In this document: positions 1 through 11,582 of the stretch, piece after piece | How positions within the stretch are numbered: position 1 is the stretch's first letter | How the letters are laid out: the number at the start of each line of letters is the position of its first letter | Assembly (NCBI GenBank): GCA_006937955.1 | Contig: SSNP01000029.1 | Location: 3,553,065-3,617,064, forward strand | Source: Pachypanchax playfairii | Lineage: Eukaryota; Chordata; Actinopteri; Cyprinodontiformes; Aplocheilidae | Direction: 5' to 3' | Length of the DNA: 64,000 nt | Translations under genes and position numbers: made by a program | Notes under the pieces: model-generated | The model's database searches: none | What the model was told of the DNA's origin: nothing | Seen by the model: the letters and a program-made list of their open reading frames with translations, nothing else

Positions 1-556
1 ACAAATCCCTAGAAACTGCTGCTGGGACAGTTTATTCATACTAGAACATTCCAAAGGGATTTAGAAGGTTGTCAATGCTGCTGTCCCAAATTCTAACACC
101 AGTGTTCTGTTCTAAGGTGAAGCTATGTGTCCGTGTTTTAGTGTCAAAGTTATAACATTTATTATTGTTTAACTCTACAGAACTGTGCAAAAGTTTTACA
201 CAGGTGTGACAAAATGCTGCAAAATAAGATGATTTCACAAGTATGAATTATAATTATTTTTTTTTTATCAATTTGAATAATGTGAATCACATCAGTTTGT
301 GCTGTGAACATCAGTTTCCATCAGAACAGTGTTGGTTACTCAGTCTGGGATGTTCTGGGCTCCAGCTGATCTGATGAGATAAACATGTAAATATTTCTGT
401 AGTTCTGATTTAGCAGGATGTTGTTAGTTAACTACAATAACAATCATGGAGATTTATCCTTCATGTGACCTGAACTCAACATCATGGATTATATTTGGAA
501 GGACATGAAGAGACAGAAGATTTGTAGATATGTCTCCAAGTAGAGACTGAGGCAGC

Positions 557-1001
557 ATGTCCAAATTCAGAGTCTGCATCCTTAAGGTCTCATTTAAAGG
601 ATGTTACGTCACACCGCTGCGACGAAGGGTTTCCAGATTCCAAGGAAATTCCTCAAATACTTCCCACAACTATGTCCTGCTGTTTCCCACATTTTAAGGA
701 TGAGTCTGATGTATCCCTTCACGTTCTACATATCCCACAATTCTTTTTGAAAGTTTAAACCAATGACGGACGAATCGAGAGGTAGCGCAGAGGGAGAGGA
801 GTTTGGATTCAGATGTAGGTTAAAAGTTAATTCTTACAGCAATGGTTTAATTAGACTATTGGTTTTAGCATTAAGCATGTTTTTATTGTATGTTTACATC
901 TCTAAAAACATTCCTGTTCGTACCTCCTGTGTAAGTATTTACACACAGGTCATTTCTTGTTAGTGATTTAAAGGATGTAGACCCTGAATTTGGACACAGT
1001 C
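557..1001. mobile_element. Non-autonomous DNA transposon relic with ~30-bp inverted ends
   Basis: The left end (from about 558, TGTCCAAATTCAGAGTCTGC) is repeated in inverted orientation at about 967-1000, where GGATGTAGACCCTGAATTTG continues into GGACA. The arms differ at only a few positions. The interior (~380 bp) has no transposase; a 66-codon ORF at 763-963 has no recognisable motif. No clean target-site duplication could be read, so the superfamily is uncertain (hAT-like by size and ends). Confidence 0.6.
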
Positions 1002-1457
1002 TGAGTTCCTTCAGACCGGCTGCACATGAAGATCTGATGATGTTTTAAAGTTACAGCTGCTCACAACAAATATTGATTTCATTTATATATTTTTCTCTGC
1101 CTAAAACTTTTGCACATTATGAAGGGGTATGAAGTGTATAAAGGGGTAAACGAGAAGCAAATATCTTAACACTGCCATTAGTTGCTCATTCTGGTAACCA
1201 CGGTAACGACACACACACGTTTCTGAAAATACACTCTATGATAGAGTTGAATATTATTTATATTTTACCGAGCTTAGTTATGTGTTCTTTGCAGTATTGT
1301 TGAGGTTAAGGAGCATAAAATGATTTGTGATTTAACGAAGCTTAGTGTCTGCAAACCTCCTGATTAAGACCCTTCAAAGCTTTTAAGCTGTAGAACTCTG
1401 CCGCCTCTCCGGCAGGCCATCAGCTGCTTTTCTCTCTTCTTTTTATAACAGTGTAAA

Positions 1458-1475
1458 ACACACACACACACACAC
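1458..1475. repeat. AC dinucleotide microsatellite
   Basis: An uninterrupted (AC)9 run, intronic. Confidence 0.9.
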
Positions 1476-1893
1476 GCAGTGGATACAACATACTGATAAA
1501 ACTTAGCTTCTTGTATTGTAACATGGTTGATGAGTTAACCACAGCGAGTCCCAATCACAATAAAATCACAATCACAATCAAAATAAATATCACACTGTTG
1601 AAGAAACTCTCCTATATAATCTTGTGACAATCCAGTGAGTGATACACGCCTCCTCCAAAAAAAAGAAAAACTTTATTTTTTTATTTTATCATCAACAGCT
1701 TCTTATTCAGTAAAGATTATTCAACAAATACTAGAAATGCTTAACTTGATTATAACTGCAGACAAAGTTTCTCGGGGTTACTTGAGAAAATGTCTGCCAC
1801 GAGTGTGACTGTGAGAATTGGACTCTTCATATCATGTGTATGTTTAGACAGCAGTGCACTCATCAGGGGTCTCTGTGTGTCCACACTCCACAG

Positions 1894-2009
1894 ACAAAGT
1901 GCCTCACTTCTCCCGGCTTGGTGACGTGGAGGTGAACGCCGGGCAGAACGCCTCGTTTCAGTGTATCGCCACGGGCAAAGTTTCTGAGACAGAGCCCTTC
2001 CTGCTGGAG
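1894..2009 (+). CDS. ptpru: ptpru exon A: first half of the Ig domain
   Basis: The exon is preceded by CTCCACAG and followed by donor GTGAGA. It begins with the last two bases of a split codon and ends in phase 0. It encodes 38 whole codons including KVPHF, GDVEVNAGQNASFQC and ETEPFLLE. The Cys of FQC is the first cysteine of the Ig disulfide, and its partner is in exon B. NAS is an N-glycosylation sequon. The GQNASFQC motif and the 5' position of this exon are as in the Ig domain of R2B phosphatases, which follows the MAM domain and takes part in homophilic adhesion. No MAM sequence is seen upstream in the window. Confidence 0.93.
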
Positions 2010-2714
2010 GTGAGAACGGGAGGGGGGGGTCTTCTTATTTGTTAACTTTGCTCAAACAGTATCTAAAAAGACTATAGGGATGGAAATAAACAACACACAC
2101 ACAGCGCAACGGAGTGGGCTGACTACTTTGAGGGGGGCGGGGTTTCTGGGTGTCTAAACACAAATGGGGTAAGAGTGACAGAGAGACGAGTTTGAGGGCA
2201 GCGAGTATGGCAACACAATGAGAACATCATTCACAAGTGAGTTCACAGGATTTTAATCTCCTGCAACTCTTCACCATCAAGTCACTTGAGGTTTAAACAA
2301 AATCCATAGAAGAAATGTTATCAAAATAGTTTGAGTTAACGCGAGCATCTTGTCTCAAATTTTGAGTCTAAACTGGGAACAAACTGAGACTAAATTGCAA
2401 CAAGACAATTTGCACAAAAGTCTCAATTCTTTTTGCAGCTACATCACATGTTGGTCTCATGTCGAAAGAAACAGGTTGGAAAAGGGTTGTACAGTTTATT
2501 GTAAATGCAATAGTCAAAAGTTGCAGTCAGATTTTAGATGAAGGCATCACCAGCTGCAGTGTGTCAGAGTAACAAACGTCATTCATCAAGTAATCAGAAC
2601 TGCAAGACACCCAATCTTTTACAGACATGTTTAAGGATTGCATTATAACTCTAGTCACTGGTTGGTTGTTTGTCTCATTAAAACAATGTGTCCAGCGTTT
2701 AGACGTTAAAAGTT

Positions 2715-3090
2715 AAAAAATCTTTTATTTGCAACAAAACAAAAAGGCTGATGCGGCAGCATAAAAACAATTTGTTTGGCACAAGAGATAGCAGCAAGCA
2801 TGAGGATGAACACGGTGAGGATCGAACAACAAACTGACTGAGTGTTTAAGCTGAGGGGGGATGATTGTAGAACAGGAGCAGCTGTGACACGCGAGTGTAA
2901 AGTTCAACCAGACACTAAACACACAGAGAGGATAAAAACAACCAAACACACAAGAACAAATCAAACAGAAAGAACAAAACTAGCCATGAAACTACACAAA
3001 AAGGAAAAACCGGGACTGAAAGAAAAATACAGCATACAACAGGAAACTCCTTTCAAAATAAAATCACAGAAAACTTGGGAAAGATACTCA
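2715..3090. repeat. Degenerate dispersed repeat, related to 50925-51490
   Basis: The start (CTTTTATTTGCAACAAAACA, then AGGCTGATGCGGCAGC) resembles the segment near 50965-51015 (ACTTTATTAAGGAACAAAAT, then AGGCTGACGAGGCAGC). This indicates two diverged copies of one interspersed family. Neither has coding capacity. Boundaries are approximate and the class is unknown. Confidence 0.4.
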
Positions 3091-3604
3091 TGAAGACATA
3101 AGCTGATGTTTTTAGTACAATTAATGTAATAATAAAGCAAAAATGTAGCCATGAATGGTCCAAGCTACAAGACCTGCAGCTATAAGTCTTCAAACCACAC
3201 GGTGTCTTAATATGAAGAATAAACCTGCTGGTGACTCAGATGGAATCACCTCCTCCTGCAGGAGCAAATGCATGTGATTGTCCTGTCCAACAGCCTCATA
3301 TCAAATTATATGAAATATTTTCTTTTATTAGTTACATTACTGCAGGTTATTCATTTATTAGATTATTAATTTATAACTTTTGTTTTATGTTCTATTTTCA
3401 TGGCTTTTTCTTTACTAAAGCCCTGTAAGTAATTTCTCTCGTGCATTAGCTGAAAAAAATTTCAATTTTCCTGATATGAGCTAATATTAGTTTTCAGAAA
3501 TGCCTCAGCCCCTCCTCTGGCCTCGAAGCCTGATTCTGTGTTTGTGAAATGAAGGCAACAGGAAGAAGAAGCTTTGCTAACGAGTTTACAGTATTCTCCC
3601 ATTC

Positions 3605-3642
3605 AGAACATCCGATAACAAAGGAAGCCCCGCCTACGCGAG
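3605..3642. mobile_element. Short Harbinger-element fragment
   Basis: The segment containing GATAACAAAGGAAGCC and CGCCTACGCG also occurs inside the neighbouring Harbinger copies (for example near 4973-5000, and inverted near 4015-4045). It is a ~38-bp orphan of the same family just upstream of the composite at 3871. Confidence 0.6.
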
Positions 3643-3870
3643 GATCTGGGCTAGTCCAGGTCCATTTTTCTACCTCATGAGTTGTTCCACTAAAACAGTA
3701 AAATTATGCCACGTTTTGAAGTCTAAAACTAACATTCTGAAACATAATATTACAGTATTGAAAATGCTGGAAGAAACTAAATAAAATGGAGATTAACCAG
3801 CCTTGACCAGGGTTGCAGGTGCAGTTGAAATGGTACAAATTTGTACTTTATATCAATTTGAACACTCTAA

Positions 3871-4546
3871 TGGTGCGTTCACACCGGCCACTCTGTCAAC
3901 GTCAAGCAACGCTGATAACGCTCCAAATTTGACGTTTGAAGTTGAAGCTCATAACGCCTGCCAGTCAGAGCGCATAGGCGTTAAAGCTCGTAAAGCCTGA
4001 CCGAAAAAGAGCGCGAAGGCGGGGCTTCCTTTGTTATCGGATGTTCGTAGCTATGGCTGATCATACAGAGACAGTGGCTTGGATTTATTTACTTCATAGA
4101 TCTAGACAACGTCGACGTCGGGTGCATCAGCGCCGTTTGTGGATACACCCCATTCTTCAGATGCGTTCTGAGTTTGGTGAGTTTAACCATTTGCTCCAGG
4201 AGCTACGTTTGGATGAGGTTCATTTATCTTCCATTTTGGCTGATCCCGCTTCTTCCCGGCTACGTGCTGTGACGTCTTACGTCACTACGATGAGACGCTC
4301 TGATTGGTTGACATGCTGCTTCAAGAGCGTTATCAACGTCAAAAGTTCAGCTAGCTGAACTTTGAGCTTTTCTAGCTTTTCAAGCGTCAACGCCTGAAAC
4401 GCTAGAAAAGCTTGAAAAGTTGCTGCTCATAACGCTCACAAAGCGCCGCAGAGCCGTTGACGTCTGTCTGACGCCCGTCCACCATAGACTTTACATATAA
4501 ACTTGCCGCCTATGAAGTTGATGGTTGGGCCGGTGTGAACGCACCA
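3871..4546 (+). mobile_element. PIF/Harbinger-type element, copy 1 (left half of composite)
   Basis: The element begins TGGTGCGTTCACACCGG and ends with the inverse CCGGTGTGAACGCACCA. The left flank is TAA (3868-3870), the expected 3-bp target of PIF/Harbinger elements. It carries a 105-codon ORF (4041-4358) that resembles the N-terminus of fish Harbinger transposases. It has no room for a DDE catalytic domain, so it is non-autonomous. The right terminus abuts copy 2 directly, in tail-to-tail orientation. Confidence 0.8.
4041..4358 (+). pseudogene. Harbinger transposase N-terminal fragment, 105 codons
   Basis: An open frame from ATG with a basic stretch (RSRQRRRRVHQ), then RLWIHPILQMRSEFGEFNHL and LLQELRLDE. 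The pattern of basic residues, W-[IV]-[HR]-P-[IL] and G-E-[FY]-x-x-L-x-Q-E-L-R matches the start of fish PIF/Harbinger (HARBI1-like) transposases as I know them. The C-terminal part then departs from the family, and there is no DDE nuclease. The copy at 18692-19009 has the same length and differs at 9 of 105 residues. It may be a deletion derivative carried by the element rather than a working protein. It lies sense to ptpru inside an intron. Confidence 0.55.
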
Positions 4547-5106
4547 CAACTTCATAAGCGGCAAGTTTACATGTAAAGTCTATGGTGGAGTCCGTCAGAC
4601 CAGCGTCAGAGTCTCTGCGTTGCTTTGTGAACGTTAGCAGCATCAACTTTTCAAGCTTTTCAGGTGTTGACGCTTGAAACGCGAGCAACGCAGAAGTTCA
4701 GCTAGCTAAACTTTTGACGCTCTTGAAGCAGCATGTCAACCAATCAGAGCGTCTCATCGTAGTGACGTACCTGAATGAAGCAGGAAGTCTTCAAACAGGG
4801 CGCGGTACAGACGGAAGTATCGCTGGAAGCAAACCTCATCCATATGTAGCTCTTGGAGCAAATGGTTTAACTCCTCAAACTCAGAACGCATCTGAAGGAT
4901 GGGATGTATCCACAAACGGAGTAAATAAAGCCAAGCCACTCTCTCTATATGATCCGCCATAGCTCCGAACATCTGATAACAAAGGAAGCCCTGCCTACGC
5001 GCTCTTTTTATCGGTCAAGCGTTACAAGCTTCAACTTTCAAGCTTCAAACGTGGAGCATTATGAACGTTGCTTGACGTTGACAAAGTGGCCAGTGCGAAC
5101 GCACCA
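4547..5106 (-). mobile_element. PIF/Harbinger-type element, copy 2 (right half of composite)
   Basis: This copy is inverted relative to copy 1 and starts right after its terminus. The first ~40 bp form an inverted repeat with the end of copy 1 (CCACCATAGACTTTACAT versus ATGTAAAGTCTATGGTGG). The outer end is GCGAACGCACCA (to 5106), followed by TGA, a one-base variant of the TAA on the left side of copy 1. The inner terminal repeat is missing, so both halves share one terminal sequence at the centre. Its internal ORF (4754-4972) differs from copy 1. Confidence 0.75.
4754..4972 (-). pseudogene. Harbinger transposase fragment, 72 codons, different subfamily
   Basis: The frame starts like the 105-codon ORFs (MADHIERVAWLYLL) and lacks the basic linker. 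It keeps RLWIHPILQMRSEFEELNHL, then continues with DEVCFQRYFRLYRALFEDFL. The F-x-R-Y-F-R-[ML]-x-x-x-x-F-[ED]-x-[FL]-L block is typical of PIF/Harbinger transposases and is the best evidence for assigning all these copies to that superfamily. No DDE domain follows. Confidence 0.6.
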
Positions 5107-6187
5107 TGAGGGGCATTTCTGACCCTATAAAGACCAATATTGTACTTTTGAGGGAACATTTTACCTATAGGTACAAAAGGTACCTCTATTTCTGAGAGTG
5201 TGGGAACTGTCCAGTTTGTTCCTGTATGACCAGGTCCAGCCTCTCAGCCACAGTCAGCATGGACAACTTCAATGTTTCTCCCATTTGGAGAAATAAAGCT
5301 GGTAACAGCCCCAAAATAGAGAAATGTTTCAACCCATTACCCCTTTCTGTTGTTCAGGGCCTCCTCGATCACAGTCTGCTAATTATGGTATTCTCTTTGA
5401 TCCCCCTGGTGATGTGCAGTCCACTCCAGGCCCATGCTGAGCTGCACTCCTACACACTTTCTGCTGTCTAGCAAGTCCAGACAAATTATGGGCATAATGT
5501 TTCTTAATTAGTTATTGTGCTGTTTTGTTTCCTAAAAAAAAGATGTTATTTTGTACCTACTTTCATTTTTAAAACCAGCAGCTGTGTAAGAAATGTCATT
5601 TCTAACCACGATAAATGCAGAAATCTAAGGTAAATGTTTGAAAAGAAGATTTTTAGATACCAGAAAACAATCAGTTATAATCGGTCTCTTTAGTCAGCCA
5701 CTGCAGATATGATTGCATCGTTTCAAGCAGCAGCTCCTCCTAAACCAATTCCAACTTGGGATGTCAAACCTCCTTACTTGTAGAAAGTGGGAGCAGGCGA
5801 CAGCTTACATAATAATCTGTTTATTCTTTGAGAGGGCTGTATATATTGTATCTTGCACCTGGAACAGCTCATTCCGAGCACCGGTTTCTGATTTCCTTCT
5901 CCACTTGTTGAGCCAATTGCCAGTGTGCCTGGAGCGCTGACACATCAGCACGGCGAGAGCTGAGGAGATGTCAGCTCCAGTACTGGTGAAGGAAAACAAC
6001 AACTCAGGGACCGTTGGAGCAGACAGTATTGTTACCACTGACATTTATCACATATTCATTATCTTGCCTCCCCCATGTTGCAAATTAGAGCCCTCCTTTG
6101 TTTTCCTGCTGCTCATTTTGAGTCACTTTGATAGACTTAAAGTAAACAAGTGGATTTCTCTCTGTGTGCTCTTTGTGTGGCTGACAG

Positions 6188-6359
6188 CGGAGAAACGGCG
6201 TGGTGCTCGACACTTCCTCGCTGTCACGGTTGAGCCACAAGCGGCTGATGGCAACTTTTCAGGTGGAGGCGCAGCGTGGAGAGCAGGACCTCTACCGCTG
6301 CATCACCCTGTCCCCCAGAGGTGCTGCTGTCTCCAACTTTGGGGAGCTCATTGTCAGAG
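6188..6359 (+). CDS. ptpru: ptpru exon B: second half of the Ig domain
   Basis: Acceptor CTGACAG, donor GTAAGA, 57 codons plus one base. It begins RRNGVVLD and contains SHKRLMATFQV, GEQDLYRC (second Ig cysteine in the D-x-Y-x-C context) and AAVSNFGELIVR. It completes the Ig fold begun in exon A. The split codon with exon C gives Val before the PPTPIAPPQ linker. Two longer frames overlapping this exon in other phases are shadows. Confidence 0.93.
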
Positions 6360-8017
6360 GTAAGACAAACTGTAGGCAGGGTTTTATCCACACAACAGAT
6401 AATATCTGGTTAAAGCTGCTATACTTCATTTGCATAACAAATTAGCCTAACATGTTTTTTTCATGCCCATTAAAAACGTGGAGAAAAATATGTTGTGAAG
6501 ATTTAAAAAAATAAAGAAAAAAAGAAAAAAAAATTAAGTGGTTCTCCCGTATTTATCTAAAAACATCAACCAATCAAATGGTTCGGCCCAGAAGGAATGA
6601 TTGGACAGTCTCTCCAGCCACACGGACTTCTGCATTTATTTGGCTTCTGTGCTCCTAATAAACTGAGACATATTACTGCAGCACACCACTGCTGGGAGTG
6701 TTCGCCGCTCTACCATGTCACAGCAGGAGAAACAGCCGTCGGCTGGTTCCACGTCAGGTTCAGGACAAAGTAACAATTAATGTCAGTTGTTTGTTATTAT
6801 ATTGTTTTCACTTACCGGTGATTCCGCCATGTTACGGTACTTTAATGAACTGCAGACCAGTGTCTTGCACTCTGTCGTCTTCTGGAGCTACGCGTGTTTC
6901 CAAACCTGGGGGGGCGTGGCTTAGGAATTCTACCTGATGGGAGGTGCTGAGAGTTCTGTGACTTTGCTGACAGTCTAAGCTAGGCAATCGGAAATCAGGG
7001 ATATCAGCTTTATGTTTATGTCACACTGTCTAACACCGTTTTATTGGGGTTTTGAATATGAGAAAGCAAATTCATCTACATGCATCTAACCTCAATCCCA
7101 TTTAAACTAACTACAAACGTTCTCTAGTTGCAGATCATCTTCCACATCTGGAACTCATCTCAGACCTTGTCAAGTTAGTTTCCTATGAGTTAGAAGTGAA
7201 AGAAATGTGAGACATCTTTTAGAAGTAATAGTGACTGATTTGTGAAAAACAAGGTAAATTGTGAAGAACTTGAGACATTTTGAATTATGACTACATTGTG
7301 AACTGTGAACAAGCCAGCTTCACAAAAATCCTTAAAGACCCCCTCAAATCATATTTTAAGCTATTTTAAAACGTTCTCAGTGGTCATTAAATTACCACTA
7401 TGTAATTTTTTACCCAAATTCACAAAACCTGTGCCGTTTTCTATTAAATTGTTTCTCCATACTGGCAGTAGCTCATCAGCAAATTTCATCTGTGTGGGCG
7501 GAACTATTGGTGCAGATGATAACTCCGCCCCTTTCCCCATTGCTAAGAGATCTCTGTTTATGCTAGCGCTATAAGCGCGCCCAACCCATTTCATACATCA
7601 CTAAAACATTCTTTTTCAAACAGCATTTTTCAAATTTCTAATGAGTCACAGTGATTTAAAAGCAGAAATATTCAAAAATGCAATTTTGGGCTTCATTTTC
7701 TTAAGATACATCCTCTATTATCAGAAAAATGCCATAAGAACATGTTAACAACACGAAAAACATAATTTTCGTTGGTCTTTAAAAAAGTGTATTTTTTCTG
7801 AAAAATATGTGATTTTGTAATTTTGTGAAATATGCCAGTTGAAATCATGAAGAAACCACTCAAATTTTCAAAATTAAGAAACCGTGTGGAAGTTTTTAAA
7901 ATCATACATTTTGTGTTTGAATTTGGGTGATTTTAGGGACAAAGTTTCCAGCTGTAGCCTCTTCCTGGTATCAGATTGGGGGATATTTACATATAAACTT
8001 CCAGCCAATCAGAAGCT

Positions 8018-8130
8018 CACACACACACACACACACACACACGTGTTTGTTTTGCTATCCTTATGGGGACCGTCCATAGACTTCCATTGATTTTAGTAAC
8101 TAGATTTATACCTAACCCAAACCCTGTTAC
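8018..8130. repeat. CA microsatellite plus adjoining fish dispersed repeat
   Basis: A CA run (8018-8042) leads into TATGGGGACCGTCCATAGAC and a CCTAACCCAAACCCTG segment. I recognise this combination as a recurrent interspersed repeat in teleost introns. It has no coding capacity. Confidence 0.55.
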
Positions 8131-9826
8131 TAACCTTAACCATTACTGATCTTTAAGGCTAGGCTAAATTAACATTGATCTTTTTGTATATGTCCATTAT
8201 TTTAATTTGACTTAAATGTCTTTTTTTGAGTGTTTATTCAGAACCATTTATATAATAGACCATTCGAGTCGATTCTTTCTGGCTGACAACCTCGTGACTA
8301 CATACAGATTAGCTAGAAAATGACGGGTCTTTGCAGGGTTTTACTAAGCTCTTCAGGTGCTTATAATGAAACATAGTGGCTATTGCATGATAGAGCATGA
8401 TAGGCCCATGATAGTGGCAGGATACTGACTGGGAGTGTATCCAAGATGTGGATCCTTGAAGCAACAGGGTGACTTAGCTGTTGAGAATTTGAAGCTGACA
8501 TATAGAGCTTTTTAAGGTAGCAGGAGAGCCTCTCAGGACCACATGAAATAACAAGGAAAAACCTATTTGGTGAGTACTCAGAGTGTGTAACAGTGTCATT
8601 ACGGCTTTTACACCAAGTTTTCTTTTACAAAATTGAGAACCAGCCAAGTTCTAAAAGGGTTTGTAGGTCATGGGGGTCAGGGTTGTTATCCTGTGGGAAG
8701 GGTACGTAAAAGTTAAATAAGTTCTGACATTATTTGCTGTGGAAGTTATAATGTACAAACACATCTAAACACATGAATCTGCATGCTAAGCTCACCAGAG
8801 TGACTGGTAGAGGCAGTGGTGTCCCCCACTGTAAGGTCTCTGGGGTAGAAAGGACAGAGCGGAGAACTAGAGAAATCCCACAGGCTGATAGAAGAACTGG
8901 AGAAGGTCATGAAGGCATCAGCGCTGCACTCAGGGCAGTAACTCCAAAACTGGATGAGTGGCTACAGAGACCACCTATGGATTTACATAGACTTGTATTT
9001 CATTATATTTGTAGGAGAGTTTCATTGTTAAATAGAATGAGCAATTATAATACAGTGATCCCTCCTCAGATGCTGCTATAGCGTTCCAGAACCCCTGGTG
9101 AAAAGTGAAAATCATCATCTTATGAAAATACAAAACACCTTAATACTGTATAAGCAAGACAAGATGAAGCTAATGCTAATGCTGTTTCCAGATATAAGTC
9201 TTCAAGAAGACATAATATCTCCTATATACTGGTACAATAAGTACATATATGATAAATAAGTGACCCTGGACACTGAAAGTATTGGCGTTGCAGACCCTCA
9301 TGAGGTTTCAGCAGATGTGAAGTTGTTTTTGTTGTGGTTGATGTAGATGTTGTAGACCATGTAGACTTGGTCCAGCACCAGGTTTCAGTCTCATTTCGTT
9401 CCTGTTTCTGAAACCCATCCTGAACCCCAGCAGATTGTTTACATTGTAGTTCATCTTCACTAACATGAGCACTGAACACCACCTGTGTAATCCTGACTCT
9501 CTACAGATCTCACGATTAAAAACTCTCATTTATCTGTGAGGAAAATCTGAGTTTGTACAACCCCCACAAACAAAAGTATTCACCATACTGTAACATGATG
9601 AATTAAAATTGTGTGAGCTAAACAATGAAATGGTGTGAAGTAGTTTGACCTCTAACATGTCACACATTACGTATCCGTAACAAGGTGCGTTTTTGGAGAT
9701 TCTCTAAAACTGAATTCTTTAGAAGCAATTTCAGTATATATACAGTTTGTTTCAAATTGTTTAATTTAAATTAATGTTAATTTGAAAATGTATAATTTTC
9801 TTGAATAATAATAAAAAAAAAGTTAA

Positions 9827-10437
9827 AGAGTCCCTTCCATTAAAAACAGTTTTTCTGAGGTTTCTGTTGAATATTTTAGCTCCACAGGTGTTCTTACCTT
9901 CATAGTGGGTGTGAAAACAGGTCAACAACTTCTCTTTCAGTTTTAATCTCTCCAACTACGCAGGTGGTGATAAAACCCGAGTTCTCCCGAGTTCTAACGG
10001 CCTGAAACTGTTTCATCACAACTCCTTTGTTCGTTAGTATTCATCAGCTCCTGCAGTTGAAACCACGCCTAGCATGCTGCTAGCTAAAAGCTGTTAGCAT
10101 AACGCCTAGCATGCTGCTGGCTAAAAGCTGTTAGCATAAGATGTAGCAAACAGGAAGAGAGAACGTCTGACGTTGCCTTGCACAGCGGGGCAGGAAACAG
10201 TATACCTTGCTCTCATAGGCTAGTTTGTTAGCCAATCAGAGTCCAGCAAATTCACATAATGAATATGAACGAGCTGCTGCCGAAGCCTGACGGAACCACC
10301 CGAATTTTGATGCAGACAGATTGAAAGGTCTGTTAATCAGTGTTTCCTGATGTTTTTTAGATATAAAATGTTTCATATTACAGGTTAATACTTCAAAAAT
10401 AACCACAAAGTCATGAAATTTGAATGAAATGGACTCT
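9827..10437. mobile_element. piggyBac-type MITE, copy 1
   Basis: The ends are AGAGTCCCTTCCATT and its near-inverse AATGAAATGGACTCT. It is flanked by TTAA (9823-9826) and TTAT (10438-10441), a one-base decay of the TTAA target used by piggyBac elements. It is 611 bp without transposase. A second copy at 14288-14881 aligns along its length. Copy 1 alone has an internal 37-bp tandem duplication (10065-10138). Confidence 0.8.
10065..10138. repeat. 37-bp tandem duplication inside the MITE
   Basis: Two adjacent units (10065-10101 and 10102-10138) each run from ACGCCTAGCATGCTGCT to GCTGTTAGCATA and differ at one base. The sister copy at 14288-14881 has a single unit, so the duplication arose after the copies separated, or in this lineage only. 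Confidence 0.9.
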
Positions 10438-11288
10438 TTATTAGATGTTTTTTAAGTTAATGATTTTCAGCATATATTCCTCTAATGAGCAGACTCAATC
10501 AGAAACAACCCTGAGAACAAAGAAACATTCCTTTAAAGTGTCTTTGACCTGCAATTATTATGTTATTTTACTACTTCATATCAGTATTACATTTGTGTCC
10601 TGTGGACACTTTGCCACATAAATTCCCAGTAAGAAAGTGTCAAATGTGCATATTTATGGAATATCGCTGCATAATTTTGATGTTGGCACATTTACCAGAA
10701 GTGACATAAACAAAGTGATTTACTATGACGGAAAGTTTAGAATCTGATCAGAACAGCAGCTCCTTTCAGAGAGCACAAGCTCATAAATGCTTTTCAATGT
10801 CCATGAAAGATGTAAACAAAGAGACATACGTGTGTCCTCAGCTGCAGCATTGTGTGATGGAATCATTTTCTGGGGTCTGTAATGACATTCTTTTTATTCA
10901 ACAACGTTCAAGGTTTTACATCCAGCGAGGACAGAATTAGTTATGTAACATTCATTATTCCAACTTATTCAGTGTCGATAAGGTTAAAAAAAGGTTTTCA
11001 ACATTCTAGTGTTTCTAACATTTTTCTGTCCGTTTCATAGTCATCATAATATTAAAGGCCTTTTCAATGAATAAATAATTTGAGAAGCGGACATGAAATG
11101 TTACTGAAGCTGTGAACTAACAAAGGAAAATCAATGACAGACATCCTTGAGTTTTTTTCAAGGGAACTTTGCAACATTTGTATAAAAAGACTTTTTAGGG
11201 CAGCAGATTCCAGTATCACACAACAAAGGTCATTAAATCTAATGATTATGTGTTTTAAACTAACATGACATATTATTCTCTACTGCAG

Positions 11289-11582
11289 TGCCCCCAACAC
11301 CGATTGCACCCCCCCAGCTCTTGCGGGCGGGTCCCACCTACCTGATCATCCAGCTCAACACTAACTCCATAGTTGGGGACGGACCCGTCATCCGTCGGGA
11401 AATCCAGTACCGGGCCAGCCAGTCCACGTGGACAGAGACGCATGTTGTGGGCTCTCTTACCTACAAGGTGTGGCACCTGGAGCCAGACATAGAGTACCAG
11501 ATCAGTGTCCTGCTCACACGGCCCGGGGAGGGGGGCACCGGAGCACCTGGACCCCCGCTGGTCAGCAGGACAAAGTGCGCAG
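11289..11582 (+). CDS. ptpru: ptpru exon C: FN3 repeat 1
   Basis: Acceptor CTGCAG, donor GTACGT, phase 1 at both ends, 294 nt: a single-exon fibronectin type III repeat. Diagnostic strings are PPTPIAPPQLL, GPTYLIIQLNTNSIVGDGP, YKVWHLEPDIEYQISVLL and RPGEGGTGAPGPP, ending SRTKCA. The Trp and Tyr core residues of an FN3 fold are present. The GPTYL-I-QLN-NSI-GDGP block is characteristic of R2B phosphatases, whose FN3 repeats help form the rigid extracellular rod. The exon is GC-rich relative to the introns around it. Confidence 0.96.

Larger units (their letters stand above)
1..1893. other. Intron upstream of exon A
   Basis: No exon of the MAM domain or any other coding segment was recognised. 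The stretch contains an inverted-repeat DNA transposon relic (557-1001), a short AC microsatellite (1458-1475), and a polypyrimidine tract leading to the acceptor of exon A. The rest is unremarkable AT-rich DNA. Confidence 0.7.
2010..6187. other. Intron A-B
   Basis: Contains a degenerate dispersed repeat (about 2715-3090), a 38-bp Harbinger fragment (3605-3642), and the 1.24-kb palindromic Harbinger composite (3871-5106). No coding exon was found. The rest is AT-rich sequence without visible function. A pyrimidine-rich tract with CTGACAG closes the intron. Confidence 0.75.
6360..11288. other. Intron B-C
   Basis: Holds an A-rich stretch (~6495-6537), a CA repeat with an adjoining dispersed repeat (8018-8130), and a piggyBac-type MITE (9827-10437). 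Between 8200 and 9800 I see only AT-rich sequence and short spurious ORFs. The acceptor of exon C is TACTGCAG. Confidence 0.7.

Noticed and set aside
763..963. 66-codon ORF inside the inverted-repeat relic
   Set aside because: Hydrophobic chance translation; no transposase motif.
1..1893. Search for the last MAM-domain exon
   Set aside because: No open segment with an AG/GT pair in the needed phase and family motif was found.
8773..9081. 102-codon plus-strand ORF
   Set aside because: No domain or repeat support; surrounding sequence looks like ordinary intron.
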